NCBI GenBank assembly: GCA_031551775.1
Contig: JAVBND010000021.1
Location: 1 to 64,000 of the forward strand
Reading direction: 5' to 3'
Length of the DNA stretch: 64,000 bases
From: Anaerozeibacter sp031551775
GTDB lineage: Bacteria > Bacillota > Clostridia > Christensenellales > Aristaeellaceae
Shown one piece after another: positions 1-8,472 of the stretch. Position 1 is the first letter of the stretch, and each line of letters opens with the position of its first letter. Both the position numbers and the translations under genes were made by a program. Under the pieces are notes generated by a model. The model did not search any database. It was given only the letters and a program-made list of their open reading frames with translations, and was not told the DNA's origin.

Positions 1-122
1 CGCTTTCGCTCAACCTCGGTCCCCGTCTCTTGGTAATCAGTGCCAAAACATCCCCGCTCGACTTGCATGTGTTAAGCACGCCGCCAGCGTTCGTCCTGAG
101 CCAGGATCAAACTCTTGTGTTT
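1..122 (-). rRNA. rrs: 16S ribosomal RNA, 5' end (partial)
   Basis: The reverse complement carries the conserved 16S start AGAGTTTGATCCTGGCTCAG at 115..96, followed by the usual GACGAACGCTGGCGGCGTGC and the ACACATGCAAGTCGAGCG helix region. The gene runs off the left edge, so only about 120 nt of roughly 1,500 are present. The mature 5' end is set at about 122 by analogy with other 16S genes, which start 7-8 nt before AGAGTTTG. A strong promoter lies about 160 nt upstream. Confidence 0.97.
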
Positions 123-255
123 AATCCTTCTCGCATTTTAGCTCTCGCTTCCATGCGCTTTTAACTCTTCGGAATCTGACTTCTTTTTCTCTCTCTTGCT
201 TTCGCTGTGCCGTTTTCAAGGATCGTTTCGCGCCCCGTTTCTTGAGCGCTTGTAT

Positions 256-285
256 ATAATATCATGCCCGCTATCCCGATGTCAA
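256..285 (-). promoter_or_regulatory. rRNA operon promoter
   Basis: On the minus strand a perfect -35 TTGACA (285..280) is followed after 18 nt by TATTAT (261..256), the strongest promoter-like signal near the 16S gene. About 135 nt of leader separate it from the mature 16S 5' end. The leader holds no supported gene; small reading frames on either strand are incidental. Confidence 0.8.
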
Positions 286-318
286 CACCCAATTTCGCGA
301 AATCCGCGCTTTTCTGTG

Positions 319-924
319 TTAAGAAAAGTGGTTCTCACCAACCATCAACAATGGTTGCAACTGCCGTCCTTCAAGCGCGGCTTCTGCCGATTCTTTGAGA
401 CGTGAGGCGTCCAGCACGAGCGACGCGGGCTTGCCCGCCGGATCATCCTGGCCGTAAGGTACAAAGAAGATATGGCGGCGGCTCATGAGCGTACCGATGT
501 TGCGCGCGCCCACAGCCAGGGCGTCGTTTGAGGACAAGCCAAGCAATACAGGCCGCTGGTTGCGCAACTGCGACTTGCACGCCATGGTCACCGATGTATC
601 GGCTATCCCGGTGGCCAGCTTCGCGCATGTATTGCCGGTGCACGGCGCGACGATCACAAGGTCGAACATCTTCCTGGGCCCGATGGGTTCGACTTCGGGA
701 ATGGTGATGAGCGATTTTCGTCCGCACAAACTCTCAATGGTCTCGCGCACCATGTTGGCGGTAAAAAAACGCGTGTCCATCGTCGCGACGGCATTCGACA
801 GAATGGGGGTCAGTTCCGCGCCCGCCGCAGTCAACGCGGGCAGCGCGTCAAACACCTTTTGAAGCGTACAAAACGAACCGGTTAAAGCAATGGCAATGCG
901 CGCTCCGGAAAGAATACTGGTCAT
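319..924 (-). CDS. dpaB: Dipicolinate synthase subunit B
   Basis: Flavoprotein-fold subunit (201 aa) that with DpaA makes dipicolinic acid from the lysine intermediate dihydrodipicolinate in the mother cell during sporulation; DPA is then loaded into the spore core. The sequence has the SpoVFB pattern: an N-terminal segment with IALTGSFCT, then DLVIVAPCTGNTCAKLATGI, the flavoprotein-like core, and a C-terminal region with GLSSNDALAVGARN. Length matches the family (about 200 aa). The gene starts one base after the dpaA stop, with GGAGACG inside the end of dpaA as ribosome binding site, so the pair is co-translated. Downstream lies only the rRNA promoter. Confidence 0.93.
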   Translation of the reverse strand: MTSILSGARIAIALTGSFCTLQKVFDALPALTAAGAELTPILSNAVATMDTRFFTANMVRETIESLCGRKSLITIPEVEPIGPRKMFDLVIVAPCTGNTCAKLATGIADTSVTMACKSQLRNQRPVLLGLSSNDALAVGARNIGTLMSRRHIFFVPYGQDDPAGKPASLVLDASRLKESAEAALEGRQLQPLLMVGENHFS

Positions 925-925
925 A

Positions 926-1762
926 TCATTCGTCTCCTTTCATGGCTCTGATAACGGCGTTAAACATCGCCACGCCGGCGCTTTGCGGGCAATACCGCCC
1001 GGGCAGCGCCGGTTCACGCCAGGCGATGAGGCCCCGCGAAAGGGCGTCTTCTAGGTCCACCCCATAGGGCGGACTCGACAGATCGACGACAAGCGCATTC
1101 TTTTTTACCAGTGAAAGTTCGCAAGCACCCAACACCCGTTCTGGCGGCGTTGAGAAAATCACTTGCTGAACCGGCAGTAGCGCCCTCATCTCGAGCAGAT
1201 CGACAGCGTTCGCGCCCGCCTGACGCGCTTTGACGCGCGCCTCTTCCCTGCGCGCCGCAACCGTGACATGCGCGCCGTATCCGTTGAGTATAAGATGCAG
1301 GGATCGGGCAATGCGACCGTAGCCCACGATGAGCACCGGGCATGAATGCCATTCGCGCACGAGCGCAAGGCCCGCGGCGCTGATTGCCCCGTCGGCGGTC
1401 TGGCGCGCCAGATCGAGCGTGAGCGCTTCATCGCGCGAGAGCAGAACAATCCTATGGCGCGCGCGAATCGCCTCCGGAATTTCTCCCGGCCCAAAAAGTA
1501 TCAGCGCTGTACCGGCGCGAAGGTGCTCCGTCAGCGTTTCTAATGTAAACGCCTCCTGTGCAAACGGCAGAAGCGGTCCCTTTCCAAACGGATTGGGCAT
1601 GACAATCGCTTCAGCTTCCTCAATGTCCCTCCAATCGCATTTGGGCACGCCTTCTAGCCCCGCCCGTTCAAGGCCGATCGCGCCCGCTTTCCAGCCTGCG
1701 CCCAGCGCCTTGCGTATCATGTATGCATAGCGTAAATCGCCGCCTATTGCAATCAATTCCAT
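926..1762 (-). CDS. dpaA: Dipicolinate synthase subunit A
   Basis: NAD(P)-binding subunit (278 aa) of dipicolinate synthase (SpoVFA). The C-terminal half shows the Rossmann motif VLIVGYGRIARSLHL (about residues 143-157) and the family ending with WREPALPGRYCPQSAGVAM, typical of DpaA. The N-terminal half holds AIGGDLRYAYM and the PNPFGKGPLL segment. First gene of a two-gene operon with dpaB. The start ATG is preceded by a GGGGGTG ribosome binding site. In Bacillus this operon is read by SigK in the mother cell; a SigK-like site is visible just upstream. Presence of dpaAB is the clearest sign that the organism forms endospores. Confidence 0.93.
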   Translation of the reverse strand: MELIAIGGDLRYAYMIRKALGAGWKAGAIGLERAGLEGVPKCDWRDIEEAEAIVMPNPFGKGPLLPFAQEAFTLETLTEHLRAGTALILFGPGEIPEAIRARHRIVLLSRDEALTLDLARQTADGAISAAGLALVREWHSCPVLIVGYGRIARSLHLILNGYGAHVTVAARREEARVKARQAGANAVDLLEMRALLPVQQVIFSTPPERVLGACELSLVKKNALVVDLSSPPYGVDLEDALSRGLIAWREPALPGRYCPQSAGVAMFNAVIRAMKGDE

Positions 1763-1792
1763 TGCAGCACCCCCTACCCTGTCATACGCGGC

Positions 1793-1820
1793 ATCCTATG
1801 CCAATATCCGGGAAGGGGTG
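1793..1820 (-). promoter_or_regulatory. Possible SigK-type promoter for dpaAB
   Basis: Minus strand: CAC (1820..1818), 17 nt, then CATAGGAT (1800..1793), which fits the Bacillus SigK pattern MAC-16/17-CATAnnnT. It sits 31 nt before the dpaA start. No SigA-type pair is evident there. Short consensus, so the match could be chance; the gene it precedes makes it plausible. Confidence 0.4.
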
Positions 1821-1828
1821 AGGCCGGT

Positions 1829-1861
1829 AAAACAGAAAACCCCCGGCCGTGTCGGTCGGGG
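1829..1861 (-). terminator. Terminator after the MutS-family gene
   Basis: On the minus strand CCCCGACCG (1861..1853) pairs with CGGCCGGGG (one mismatch) around a 3-nt loop and is followed by GTTTTCTGTTTT. It sits 23 nt past the stop of the 555-aa ATPase gene and would separate it from dpaA. Confidence 0.75.
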
Positions 1862-1883
1862 AGATATATTCACACCAAAAGAA

Positions 1884-3551
1884 TTATGCTTCGAGGTTCG
1901 GCCACTTTCCGTCCCGCTCAAAAGCCGCAACCGACGCGCGGGCGCGATTGACGACTTGCTTCTCAAACCCCATTTGCTCAAGCAGCGCGATGGCGTTGCG
2001 GGTAGCGGACGGGCCCTTGCTGAGTTTGTAGGGAAAGGATATCCCGCCTTCGGTCACTTCTTCATAGAAATGCCAGTTGTCGTAGGCATCCTTGAGCATG
2101 CGCGTAAGCTCGATGTCGTGCGTCGCCGCCATGGCGAGCACATTTCTGCCCAAAAGGCTCATGAGCACGGCGCTTGACGCCGCGACGCGTTCGACCGTGT
2201 TGGTGCCGCGCAGGATTTCATCGACAAACGCCAGCAACGGCGCGTCTTCGGCAATCGAGCCGATCAGGCGCTTGAGGCTCTTGATCTCGGCAATGAAGTA
2301 ACTCTCCCCGTTGATGACGCTGTCGCGAATCGCCATCGAGCTCATCACCCGCGCGCGCGGCATGGCAAAGGATGCGGCGTAGCACGTGTTGAGGGTTTGC
2401 GCCAGGATCGCGTTGAGGGCGACCGCCTTGATGAAGGTGGACTTGCCCGAGGCGTTCGAACCGGTGATCAGCGCGTGGCTGTGCCAAGCCAGGTCGTTTC
2501 GCACCGGGTTTTCAACCAGCGGGTGCGCAAGGTCTTTGGCTTCAACCGTCAGCGCGTCATGAAACGCGGGCGCGCAATGAACCGACGCAAGCTCGCGCAT
2601 TTGCGCAACGGCGAGCGCGGCGTCAATCTCACCCACCAATTGATAGATTTCCCTGAGCGCTTCTTCGTGGCGGGGAATGCCGCGCGTGATGGCGGACAGG
2701 CTGACCATGTCGAGCAGGAACGCGGTTTTGAGAAACTCGGTAATAAAGTCCATGTCGCCTTGCCGGTCCATGCCGAACAGCGAAAGCCACAAGCGGACGT
2801 GGCGAAGCTCTTTAAGCCACGCTTCGAGGCGCAGCTTCTCCTTCGCCAGCGCGGGATGATCCTTCTTGACAAACGCGCGCGCCGCGTTGATGGTCGAAGC
2901 GATCTGGCGCACGGCGGATTTTTCCCGCTTCCACCTGCGTTCGGTAATCATGTAAACAATGGTATTGACGGTGTACATTGCCATCGCCGCGAAAAGCAAG
3001 GGTTTTATGAAAATGATGCCCACGATGGCGAGAAGCATCAGCATTGACAAGGCATAATACACGCCATAGTTTGACGGTGTTTCATATTTGGCGTAAAAGA
3101 GGTAGCGCGCCGCGCCGTGAAAGGGCGCCTTGAGCACGCGGAAAAGCGCCTCGGAGACGTCAAGCCTGAGCGCTTTGTCGCGCCGGAAAGCCTCGGCGCG
3201 CGCGTCCCGCTCTTTAAGCGTTTCGTTCGCGACGCCCGTATCGCGGAGCATGTCGTAGAGCACCTCACCGCCCGCGACGCTGACCGTGCGGTTAAGGCGC
3301 GAGAACAGTTGATCCATGTCAAGGTCGTTCCAGGTGGCGTCGTCAACCCACAAAGCGCCCGGCGCGGCTTCGCGGCGCGCGCGGTGATAGGCGGCAATAT
3401 CGTCAAGGATCTCGCGGTCAAGCTCCGGCGCGTCAGACAGCCAGCGTGCTTCGAGCTTTAAGCGCAGTTTCCTTCGCTTGAAAAAGCGAACAACGCATGA
3501 CAGCGCAATCGCGGCGATGAGCGCCAACGGCACAATAAAGCGTAGCTCCAA
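1884..3551 (-). CDS. Membrane-anchored MutS-family ATPase
   Basis: 555 aa. The C-terminal third is a MutS domain V ATPase: Walker A ITGSNASGKSTFIKAV (about residues 371-386), Walker B LLAFVDEILRGTNTVER, and the ATHDIELTRML segment. The middle part looks like the MutS clamp/lever helices. Instead of a mismatch-recognition domain, the N-terminus has a transmembrane helix (about residues 5-24) followed by KRRK, and a second hydrophobic pair (about 165-205). This architecture is a known but uncharacterised Firmicutes family distinct from MutS1 and MutS2; no Smr domain is present. The start is TTG with GTAGGAGG 6 nt upstream; no better ATG exists. It lies 15 nt after the PNPOx gene and probably shares its transcript. 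Confidence 0.85.
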   Translation of the reverse strand: MELRFIVPLALIAAIALSCVVRFFKRRKLRLKLEARWLSDAPELDREILDDIAAYHRARREAAPGALWVDDATWNDLDMDQLFSRLNRTVSVAGGEVLYDMLRDTGVANETLKERDARAEAFRRDKALRLDVSEALFRVLKAPFHGAARYLFYAKYETPSNYGVYYALSMLMLLAIVGIIFIKPLLFAAMAMYTVNTIVYMITERRWKREKSAVRQIASTINAARAFVKKDHPALAKEKLRLEAWLKELRHVRLWLSLFGMDRQGDMDFITEFLKTAFLLDMVSLSAITRGIPRHEEALREIYQLVGEIDAALAVAQMRELASVHCAPAFHDALTVEAKDLAHPLVENPVRNDLAWHSHALITGSNASGKSTFIKAVALNAILAQTLNTCYAASFAMPRARVMSSMAIRDSVINGESYFIAEIKSLKRLIGSIAEDAPLLAFVDEILRGTNTVERVAASSAVLMSLLGRNVLAMAATHDIELTRMLKDAYDNWHFYEEVTEGGISFPYKLSKGPSATRNAIALLEQMGFEKQVVNRARASVAAFERDGKWPNLEA

Positions 3552-3566
3552 TTACGGCCTCCTACT

Positions 3567-3995
3567 CTATATCTCCGGTATCTCAAAATCCTCCGACTTG
3601 AAATTGGCGTAGTACCGCCCGCGAAGCGCGGTAAAGCGCAGCACGCAATAATCGGGGTCGGTCACGCCACCGGGGTAGTACATGGTATCGCCCATGCGCC
3701 AGATCATCTTCTTGTGTTCATCGTCCGTAAGGACTTCAATGTTGCCATAGAGCGTCGCGCCCCTAAAGAAGCGCTTGTCACAAACGTACACCGACGCCTT
3801 GGGACTTACAAGAAACTCGGCGACATGGCGGGAGGAGGTATTGGTCGAAAAGTACAAAACGCGCAGCCCCTCGCGCTTTCTCGGCGCGAGCATGGCGCGG
3901 GTGGCGGGAAAGCCATCCGCGCTCACCGACGCAAGGTAAAAGATGCTCTGCTTGCCAAGCAGGTTTCCGATGGTCTTCTCCGAATCGCGCATCAT
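3567..3995 (-). CDS. Pyridoxamine 5'-phosphate oxidase-fold protein
   Basis: 142 aa, small FMN-binding split-barrel protein of the PNPOx-like family. The opening KQSIFYLASVSADGFPATRAM and LRVLYFSTNTSSRHVAEF are the usual flavin/substrate barrel strands, and the end matches related general-stress FMN proteins. The exact substrate cannot be read from the sequence; these small members are generally not true PdxH. Two adjacent ATG codons (3995, 3992) follow GGAGGG with normal spacing. Gene order suggests a shared transcript with the dUTPase upstream and the MutS-family gene downstream. Confidence 0.8.
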   Translation of the reverse strand: MMRDSEKTIGNLLGKQSIFYLASVSADGFPATRAMLAPRKREGLRVLYFSTNTSSRHVAEFLVSPKASVYVCDKRFFRGATLYGNIEVLTDDEHKKMIWRMGDTMYYPGGVTDPDYCVLRFTALRGRYYANFKSEDFEIPEI

Positions 3996-4024
3996 AAGTA
4001 TCCCTCCATTGTCAAAGGATCGCG

Positions 4025-4390
4025 TTACGCGTCTGCGACTTCATAACCCTTCTTCGCAGACAGTCCGTGCTGGCGGTCGAAGTTTTCCTTGTTCTTGGCG
4101 ATGTACCGTTCGTAGAGCTCATTTGAATCGAGCCCTGCGCGCAGGCACATGCTGACAAAAAAGTGCAGGATGTCAACGAGTTCTTCCTTGACGTTTTCGG
4201 GGTTGACGGGCTTCGGATTTTTCCACCACTTAAAGTTGACCTCGTCGATCAGCTCCGCCAATTCCGATATCATGGCCAGCGTCTGCATTTGGATCCATTG
4301 CTCGTCGCTGATGCCGGTCAGGCCCCGCCGCTTTATCAGCTCGTCGTTGAATGATTGTTGCAGATAAAATATCTCTTGTAACTGATCCAT
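4025..4390 (-). CDS. Dimeric dUTPase (MazG-like all-alpha NTP pyrophosphatase)
   Basis: 121 aa, all-helical dUTP diphosphatase: hydrolyses dUTP to dUMP plus pyrophosphate, limiting uracil in DNA and feeding thymidylate synthesis. Metal-binding acidic motifs are visible: SELAELIDEVNFKWWK and VKEELVDILHFFVSM. A longer frame begins at 4441, but ATG 4390 has an ideal GGAGGT ribosome binding site 6 nt upstream and matches the family N-terminus, so it is chosen. It starts 2 nt after the M16 protease stop, so the two are translationally coupled. Confidence 0.88.
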   Translation of the reverse strand: MDQLQEIFYLQQSFNDELIKRRGLTGISDEQWIQMQTLAMISELAELIDEVNFKWWKNPKPVNPENVKEELVDILHFFVSMCLRAGLDSNELYERYIAKNKENFDRQHGLSAKKGYEVADA

Positions 4391-4392
4391 CG

Positions 4393-5631
4393 CTATACCT
4401 CCAGCGCGTCCACGCCCCGCCCGACCAATGCCATGGCGCAATCGGCGGAAAGCAGGTCGCGCGCGGCGCCCGCCACTTGCTCGTAGGTGATGCCGTCGAT
4501 CTTCTTGATGACGGCTTCTTCGTCCTGCGTATCGCCCAAGAGCAGCAAGCGCCGACCCATGGCGTTCATGCGGCTGGACGTAGACTCAAGGCCGAGCACA
4601 TAGTTGCCCTTGAGCTGATCGCGCGCCTGGGTAAATTCCGCGTTCGTCATGCCCTCGCGCGCCATGCGGTCCGCTTCCTCGCGGATGAGCGAAATCACTT
4701 CCGGTCCGTTTTGCATGCTGGCGCCCGCGTAGACCACCAGGATTCCGGTGTCGCGGTAGGAAGAAGGATAGGAATAGACCGAATAGGCCATGCCCTTTTC
4801 TTCGCGAATGGTCTGGAACAGGCGCGAACTCATCGCGCCGCCGAATACCGAATTGACCACCGAGATCGGGTAGAGCAGGTCGCTGCCCTGTGTCGCGCCC
4901 GGATAACCCAAGCATAGGTGCAATTGTTCGATTTCCTTCTCGCGCCTGAGAATGGTGGGCTTGGGCGGAAGCGAAACATACTTGGGCATCTCGCCTTCGG
5001 GGTTGACCCAGTCGCCCAGGCACTTGTTCGCAAGCTCGAGCAGCGCGTCCCAATTGTAGTTGCCCGCAACGGCCAGCACACAATTGTCGGGGCGGTATGT
5101 CTTGTGGTAATAATCAAGCACGGCGCCCCGGGTAAAGCCGGAAACCGTCTCCACCTCACCGAGAATCGGCCGCGAAAGCGGCTGGTCGCCGTAGCGCGCC
5201 AGCATGATCAGCTCGCTCACAACATCCTCGGGCGAGTCCTCTGCCATGTTGATTTCCTCGAGCACGACGCCTTTTTCCTTTTGAAGCTCGGTTTCGTCAA
5301 ACGTCGAGTGGAGCACCAAGTCACTCAAGACGTCCATCGCGAGCGGCAAGTGCTCGTCCACCACCTTGGCGTAAAAGCAAGTGCATTCCTTTGCGGTAAA
5401 CGCGTTGAGCTGTCCGCCGACGGCGTCCATGACTTCGGCGATCTGGCGCGCGGTGCGCTTTTCGCTGCCCTTAAAGAGCATGTGCTCGATGAAATGGCTG
5501 ACGCCGCCCTGGTCGAGCGTTTCGTACTGAGAACCTACGCCCAGCCAAAGCCCGACCGATACCGAGCGAAAATAGGGCACGCGCTCACCGATGATGCGAA
5601 GACCGTTGGGCAATGTGATTTGATCAAACAT
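4393..5631 (-). CDS. M16-family zinc peptidase (YmxG/MPP-like)
   Basis: 412 aa with the inverted zinc motif HFIEH at residues 46-50 and the distal acidic segment EKGVVLEEINMAEDSPED, as in mitochondrial processing peptidase beta and bacterial YmxG. The second, non-catalytic M16 half follows (LHLCLGYPGATQGSDLLYP and the R/Y-rich segment FQTIREEKGMAYSVYSYPSS). Length is normal. ATG 5631 is preferred over an upstream frame extension because GGAGAG precedes it and the protein then begins like relatives (MFDQITLPNGLR). It follows pnp by 71 nt, the order seen in Bacillus (pnp-ylxY-ymxG), with a hairpin between them. Confidence 0.92.
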   Translation of the reverse strand: MFDQITLPNGLRIIGERVPYFRSVSVGLWLGVGSQYETLDQGGVSHFIEHMLFKGSEKRTARQIAEVMDAVGGQLNAFTAKECTCFYAKVVDEHLPLAMDVLSDLVLHSTFDETELQKEKGVVLEEINMAEDSPEDVVSELIMLARYGDQPLSRPILGEVETVSGFTRGAVLDYYHKTYRPDNCVLAVAGNYNWDALLELANKCLGDWVNPEGEMPKYVSLPPKPTILRREKEIEQLHLCLGYPGATQGSDLLYPISVVNSVFGGAMSSRLFQTIREEKGMAYSVYSYPSSYRDTGILVVYAGASMQNGPEVISLIREEADRMAREGMTNAEFTQARDQLKGNYVLGLESTSSRMNAMGRRLLLLGDTQDEEAVIKKIDGITYEQVAGAARDLLSADCAMALVGRGVDALEV

Positions 5632-5649
5632 ATCTTTCTCTCCAAAAGG

Positions 5650-5684
5650 CGCGAGGAACCGGGGCAATCCCCCAATTCCTCGCG
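5650..5684 (-). terminator. Hairpin after pnp
   Basis: CGCGAGGAA (5650-5658) pairs exactly with TTCCTCGCG (5676-5684), extended inside by GGGG/CCCC. On the minus strand the hairpin is followed by CCTTTTGG, a short T run. It lies between pnp and the M16 protease and may be a terminator or an mRNA-stabilising stem. Confidence 0.6.
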
Positions 5685-5702
5685 CGTAATCAATGATTTT
5701 GT

Positions 5703-7862
5703 CTATCTACGAAACCCGCCGCCGCGACCACCGCGGTCACCCATGGGACGCGGGGGCCTGCGCACCGGCATGGCCTCGTTGTCGTAGGTAATGTCGCTTC
5801 TGACCAGGTTGATTCGGCCCTGCCCGTCAACCTCGGCCACGCGGCACTCAAGCTGATCCCCGATCGAGACCACATCTTCGACCTTCTCCACGCGCCCGTT
5901 TTCAAGTTTTGAGATGTGGATCATGCCGTCCTTGCCCGGCGCGTACTCGACGAACGCGCCAAAGGGCATGATGCGCACAACCGTGCCGGTGAACGTGTCG
6001 CCCACCTGCAGTTCCTTGGCGATGCCTTCGACGATCCGCTTCGCCTTTTGCGCGGCTTCTTCGTCTGCGGTGGCGATGTACACGCTGCCGTCGTCCTCAA
6101 TGTCGATCTTGACGCCGGTCTGCTCGATGATCTTGTTGATGGTCTTGCCGCGCGGGCCGACCACTTCGCCGATCTTCTCGGGATTGATCTTGAAGGTAAT
6201 GATCTTGGGCGCGTACTTCGAGAGGCTCGGGCGCGGCGCGGGCAGCGCTTCAAGCATCTTCCCAAGGATGTGCATGCGTCCGTCGAACGCCTGCGCAAGC
6301 GCCTGGCGCAAGACCGGCTCGTCGATGCCCTTGATCTTGATGTCCATCTGAATCGCCGTGATGCCCAGCGCCGTTCCCGCGACCTTGAAGTCCATGTCGC
6401 CCAGGAAATCTTCCAGGCCCTGGATGTCGGTCAAGACCGCAACCTTGCCGGTGTTGTCCTGGTCCTTGATCAGGCCCATCGCAACGCCCGCGACCGGGCG
6501 CTTGATCGGCACGCCCGCGTCCATCAGCGAAAGGGTCGAGCCGCAGACGGAAGCCTGGGAGGTCGAGCCGTTCGAGGAGAGCACTTCGCTCACGAGGCGC
6601 AGGCAGTAGGGGAATTCCTCGGTTGAGGGGATCATGGGCTCAAGCGCGCGCTCGGCCAGCGCGCCGTGGCCGATTTCGCGGCGGCCGGGGCTGCGCATGG
6701 GCTTGGCTTCGCCGGTCGAATAGCCGGGGAAGTTGTACTGATGCATGTAGCGCTTGGTCTCCTCGGGACTGATGGAATCGAGGATCTGTTGCTCGCTCAC
6801 CGGAGCCAGCGTGGTCACCGTCATCACCTGGGTCTGGCCGCGCGTGAACACCGCCGAACCGTGCGGACGCGGCAGGATGCTGGTCTCGCACCAGATCGGG
6901 CGCACCTCGGTCAGGCCGCGGCCGTCGGGGCGCACGCCTTCATCGATGATGCGGCGGCGCATGATTTCCTTGTTGAGCGCGTACAGCGCGTCGCCGATCT
7001 CGCTTTCGCGGCCCGCGAACGTTTCCGCGAAATGCTCCAACGTCTCTTTCTTTACCGCGTCCTCGCGCACCTGGCGCTCCTGGCGGTCGAAGGTTTCAAA
7101 GCAATGCCTGACCTTCTCGATCGCGAATTCGCGCACGGCACTCTTGACGTCTTCGCCCGGCAGCGTCAGCGGGAATTCCTGCTTGGCCTTGCCGATTTCG
7201 CTGACGATTTTCTCTTGGAACTCGACCAGCTTCTTGATCTCTTCATGGGCGAACAGGATGCCGCCCAGCATGACCTCTTCGCTGATTTCATTCGCGCCGG
7301 CTTCGACCATCAGCACGGCTTCCTTGGTGCCCGCGACAGTCAGGTCGAGCGTAGAGGCTTCCTTTTCGGTCATTGTCGGGTTGACGACGTACTTGCCGTC
7401 GATATAGCCGATGTTGACCGCGCCGGTCGGGCCCGCGAACGGGATCTGCGAGACACAAAGCGCGGCGGAGGAGCCGATCATGGCGGGGATATCGGGGCTG
7501 TTGTCCTGGTCAACCGACATGACGGTGGCGACCACGGTGACATCGTTGCGCATTCCCTTGGGGAACAAGGGGCGCAGCGGGCGGTCAATCAGGCGGCTGG
7601 TCAAGATGGCTTTCTCGGACGGACGGCCTTCGCGGCGGATCCAACCGCCGGGGATGCGGCCAACCGAGTAGAGCTTTTCCTCAAAGTCTACGCCAAGCGG
7701 GAAAAAGTCGATGCCGGGGCGCTGCGATGCGGAAACGGTCGCGTTGACCATCACGCAGGTCTCCCCATAGCGGACAAAGCAAGAACCGGAAGCCTGTTCG
7801 CAGTACTTGCCGAATTCGAGCACCAGCGTACGTCCGCCGAGCTCTGTTTCGTAGCGATTCAT
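5703..7862 (-). CDS. pnp: Polyribonucleotide nucleotidyltransferase (PNPase)
   Basis: 719 aa, phosphorolytic 3'-5' exoribonuclease of the RNA degradosome. Domain order is complete: RNase PH 1 (about 1-140), helical linker (about 145-230), RNase PH 2 (about 310-540, with AVFTRGQTQVMTVTTL and MGLIKD), KH (about 550-610, GEVVGPRGKTINKIIEQTG) and S1 (about 620-690, GDTFTGTVVRIMPFGAFVEY). It ends in a short Arg/Gly-rich tail. It follows rpsO (150 nt gap), the conserved rpsO-pnp order; the gap holds a hairpin typical of this junction. The ATG has GAAGGAGGGAAC upstream. Confidence 0.98.
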   Translation of the reverse strand: MNRYETELGGRTLVLEFGKYCEQASGSCFVRYGETCVMVNATVSASQRPGIDFFPLGVDFEEKLYSVGRIPGGWIRREGRPSEKAILTSRLIDRPLRPLFPKGMRNDVTVVATVMSVDQDNSPDIPAMIGSSAALCVSQIPFAGPTGAVNIGYIDGKYVVNPTMTEKEASTLDLTVAGTKEAVLMVEAGANEISEEVMLGGILFAHEEIKKLVEFQEKIVSEIGKAKQEFPLTLPGEDVKSAVREFAIEKVRHCFETFDRQERQVREDAVKKETLEHFAETFAGRESEIGDALYALNKEIMRRRIIDEGVRPDGRGLTEVRPIWCETSILPRPHGSAVFTRGQTQVMTVTTLAPVSEQQILDSISPEETKRYMHQYNFPGYSTGEAKPMRSPGRREIGHGALAERALEPMIPSTEEFPYCLRLVSEVLSSNGSTSQASVCGSTLSLMDAGVPIKRPVAGVAMGLIKDQDNTGKVAVLTDIQGLEDFLGDMDFKVAGTALGITAIQMDIKIKGIDEPVLRQALAQAFDGRMHILGKMLEALPAPRPSLSKYAPKIITFKINPEKIGEVVGPRGKTINKIIEQTGVKIDIEDDGSVYIATADEEAAQKAKRIVEGIAKELQVGDTFTGTVVRIMPFGAFVEYAPGKDGMIHISKLENGRVEKVEDVVSIGDQLECRVAEVDGQGRINLVRSDITYDNEAMPVRRPPRPMGDRGGRGGGFRR

Positions 7863-7911
7863 GGTGTTCCCTCCTTCGTGGGCATTTATCTATCTTCTTT
7901 TCATTGCTACC

Positions 7912-7920
7912 ACTATATCA
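7912..7920 (-). promoter_or_regulatory. Possible extended -10 promoter of pnp
   Basis: The minus strand reads TGATATAGT (7920..7912), an extended -10 (TGn-TATAGT) about 50 nt before the pnp start and just downstream of the rpsO hairpin. No convincing -35 stands at 17 nt. Confidence 0.35.
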
Positions 7921-7944
7921 TGCGCACAAAACGCCGCACGCAAA

Positions 7945-7976
7945 CGCCGCCGCCTGGGAATTCCCAAGCGACGGCG
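7945..7976 (-). terminator. rpsO-pnp intergenic hairpin
   Basis: A long, nearly perfect stem: CGCCGTCGC / GCGGCGGCG flanks TGGGAATTCCCA, with single mismatches. On the minus strand it ends 35 nt after the rpsO stop and is followed by TTTGCG. In other bacteria the rpsO-pnp spacer holds a stem that is cut by RNase III and used in PNPase autocontrol, so this may be a terminator, a processing site or both. Confidence 0.65.
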
Positions 7977-8011
7977 ACCGGTTCATCTCTCGGGGCCTTT
8001 TGCCACAGTCA

Positions 8012-8269
8012 TTACTTGCGCAGACCCAGCTTGGCGATCAGGCTACGATAGCTCTCAATGTCGGTGCTCTTGAGGTAATCGAGCAGGCCGCGGCGCTGAC
8101 CGACCATCAGGAGCAGACCGCGACGGGAGTGATGGTCCTTCTTGTTGATCTTGAGGTGCTCGTTCAAGTGGTTGATGCGCGATGTCAAAAGCGCGATCTG
8201 AACTTCGGGCGAACCGGTATCGCCTTCGTGTCGGCCATATTCGGCAATGATTTCCTGTTTGCTCTGCAT
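8012..8269 (-). CDS. rpsO: 30S ribosomal protein S15
   Basis: 85 aa; binds 16S rRNA helices 20-22 in the central domain of the 30S subunit. Clear S15 features are TGSPEVQIALLTSRINHLNEHL, the HHSRRGLLLMVGQRR motif and the YRSLIAKLGLRK end. ATG 8269 has GGAGGAAAG just upstream; the longer frame upstream is leader. A 110-nt leader runs from the promoter at 8380-8408 and contains the inverted repeat CGGCATGC/ATATGCCG, which could serve S15 autoregulation known in several bacteria. Confidence 0.98.
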   Translation of the reverse strand: MQSKQEIIAEYGRHEGDTGSPEVQIALLTSRINHLNEHLKINKKDHHSRRGLLLMVGQRRGLLDYLKSTDIESYRSLIAKLGLRK

Positions 8270-8379
8270 AATGCTTTCCTCCATGTTTCGTATTACCGCA
8301 AGCCAGGCGAGCCGTTGGAGGATCGGCAGACCGAGCCAGCGGGTCCGAATTCGTCGGCATATTGCATGCCGCGAAAGGT

Positions 8380-8408
8380 ATTGTATCACATGCGCCGCCC
8401 ATTGTAAA
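8380..8408 (-). promoter_or_regulatory. SigA-type promoter of rpsO
   Basis: Minus strand TTTACA (8408..8403), 17 nt, TACAAT (8385..8380). It gives a roughly 105-nt 5' leader before the rpsO start. Confidence 0.7.
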
Positions 8409-8472
8409 CGCGCAATTTCCAGTTTTGTGTGAATTTTTAAAGACAGTACGCTCCGTTCATGACAAATGCCGC

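Noticed and set aside
6666..8051. 461-codon plus-strand frame opposite pnp
   Set aside because: Shadow of PNPase.
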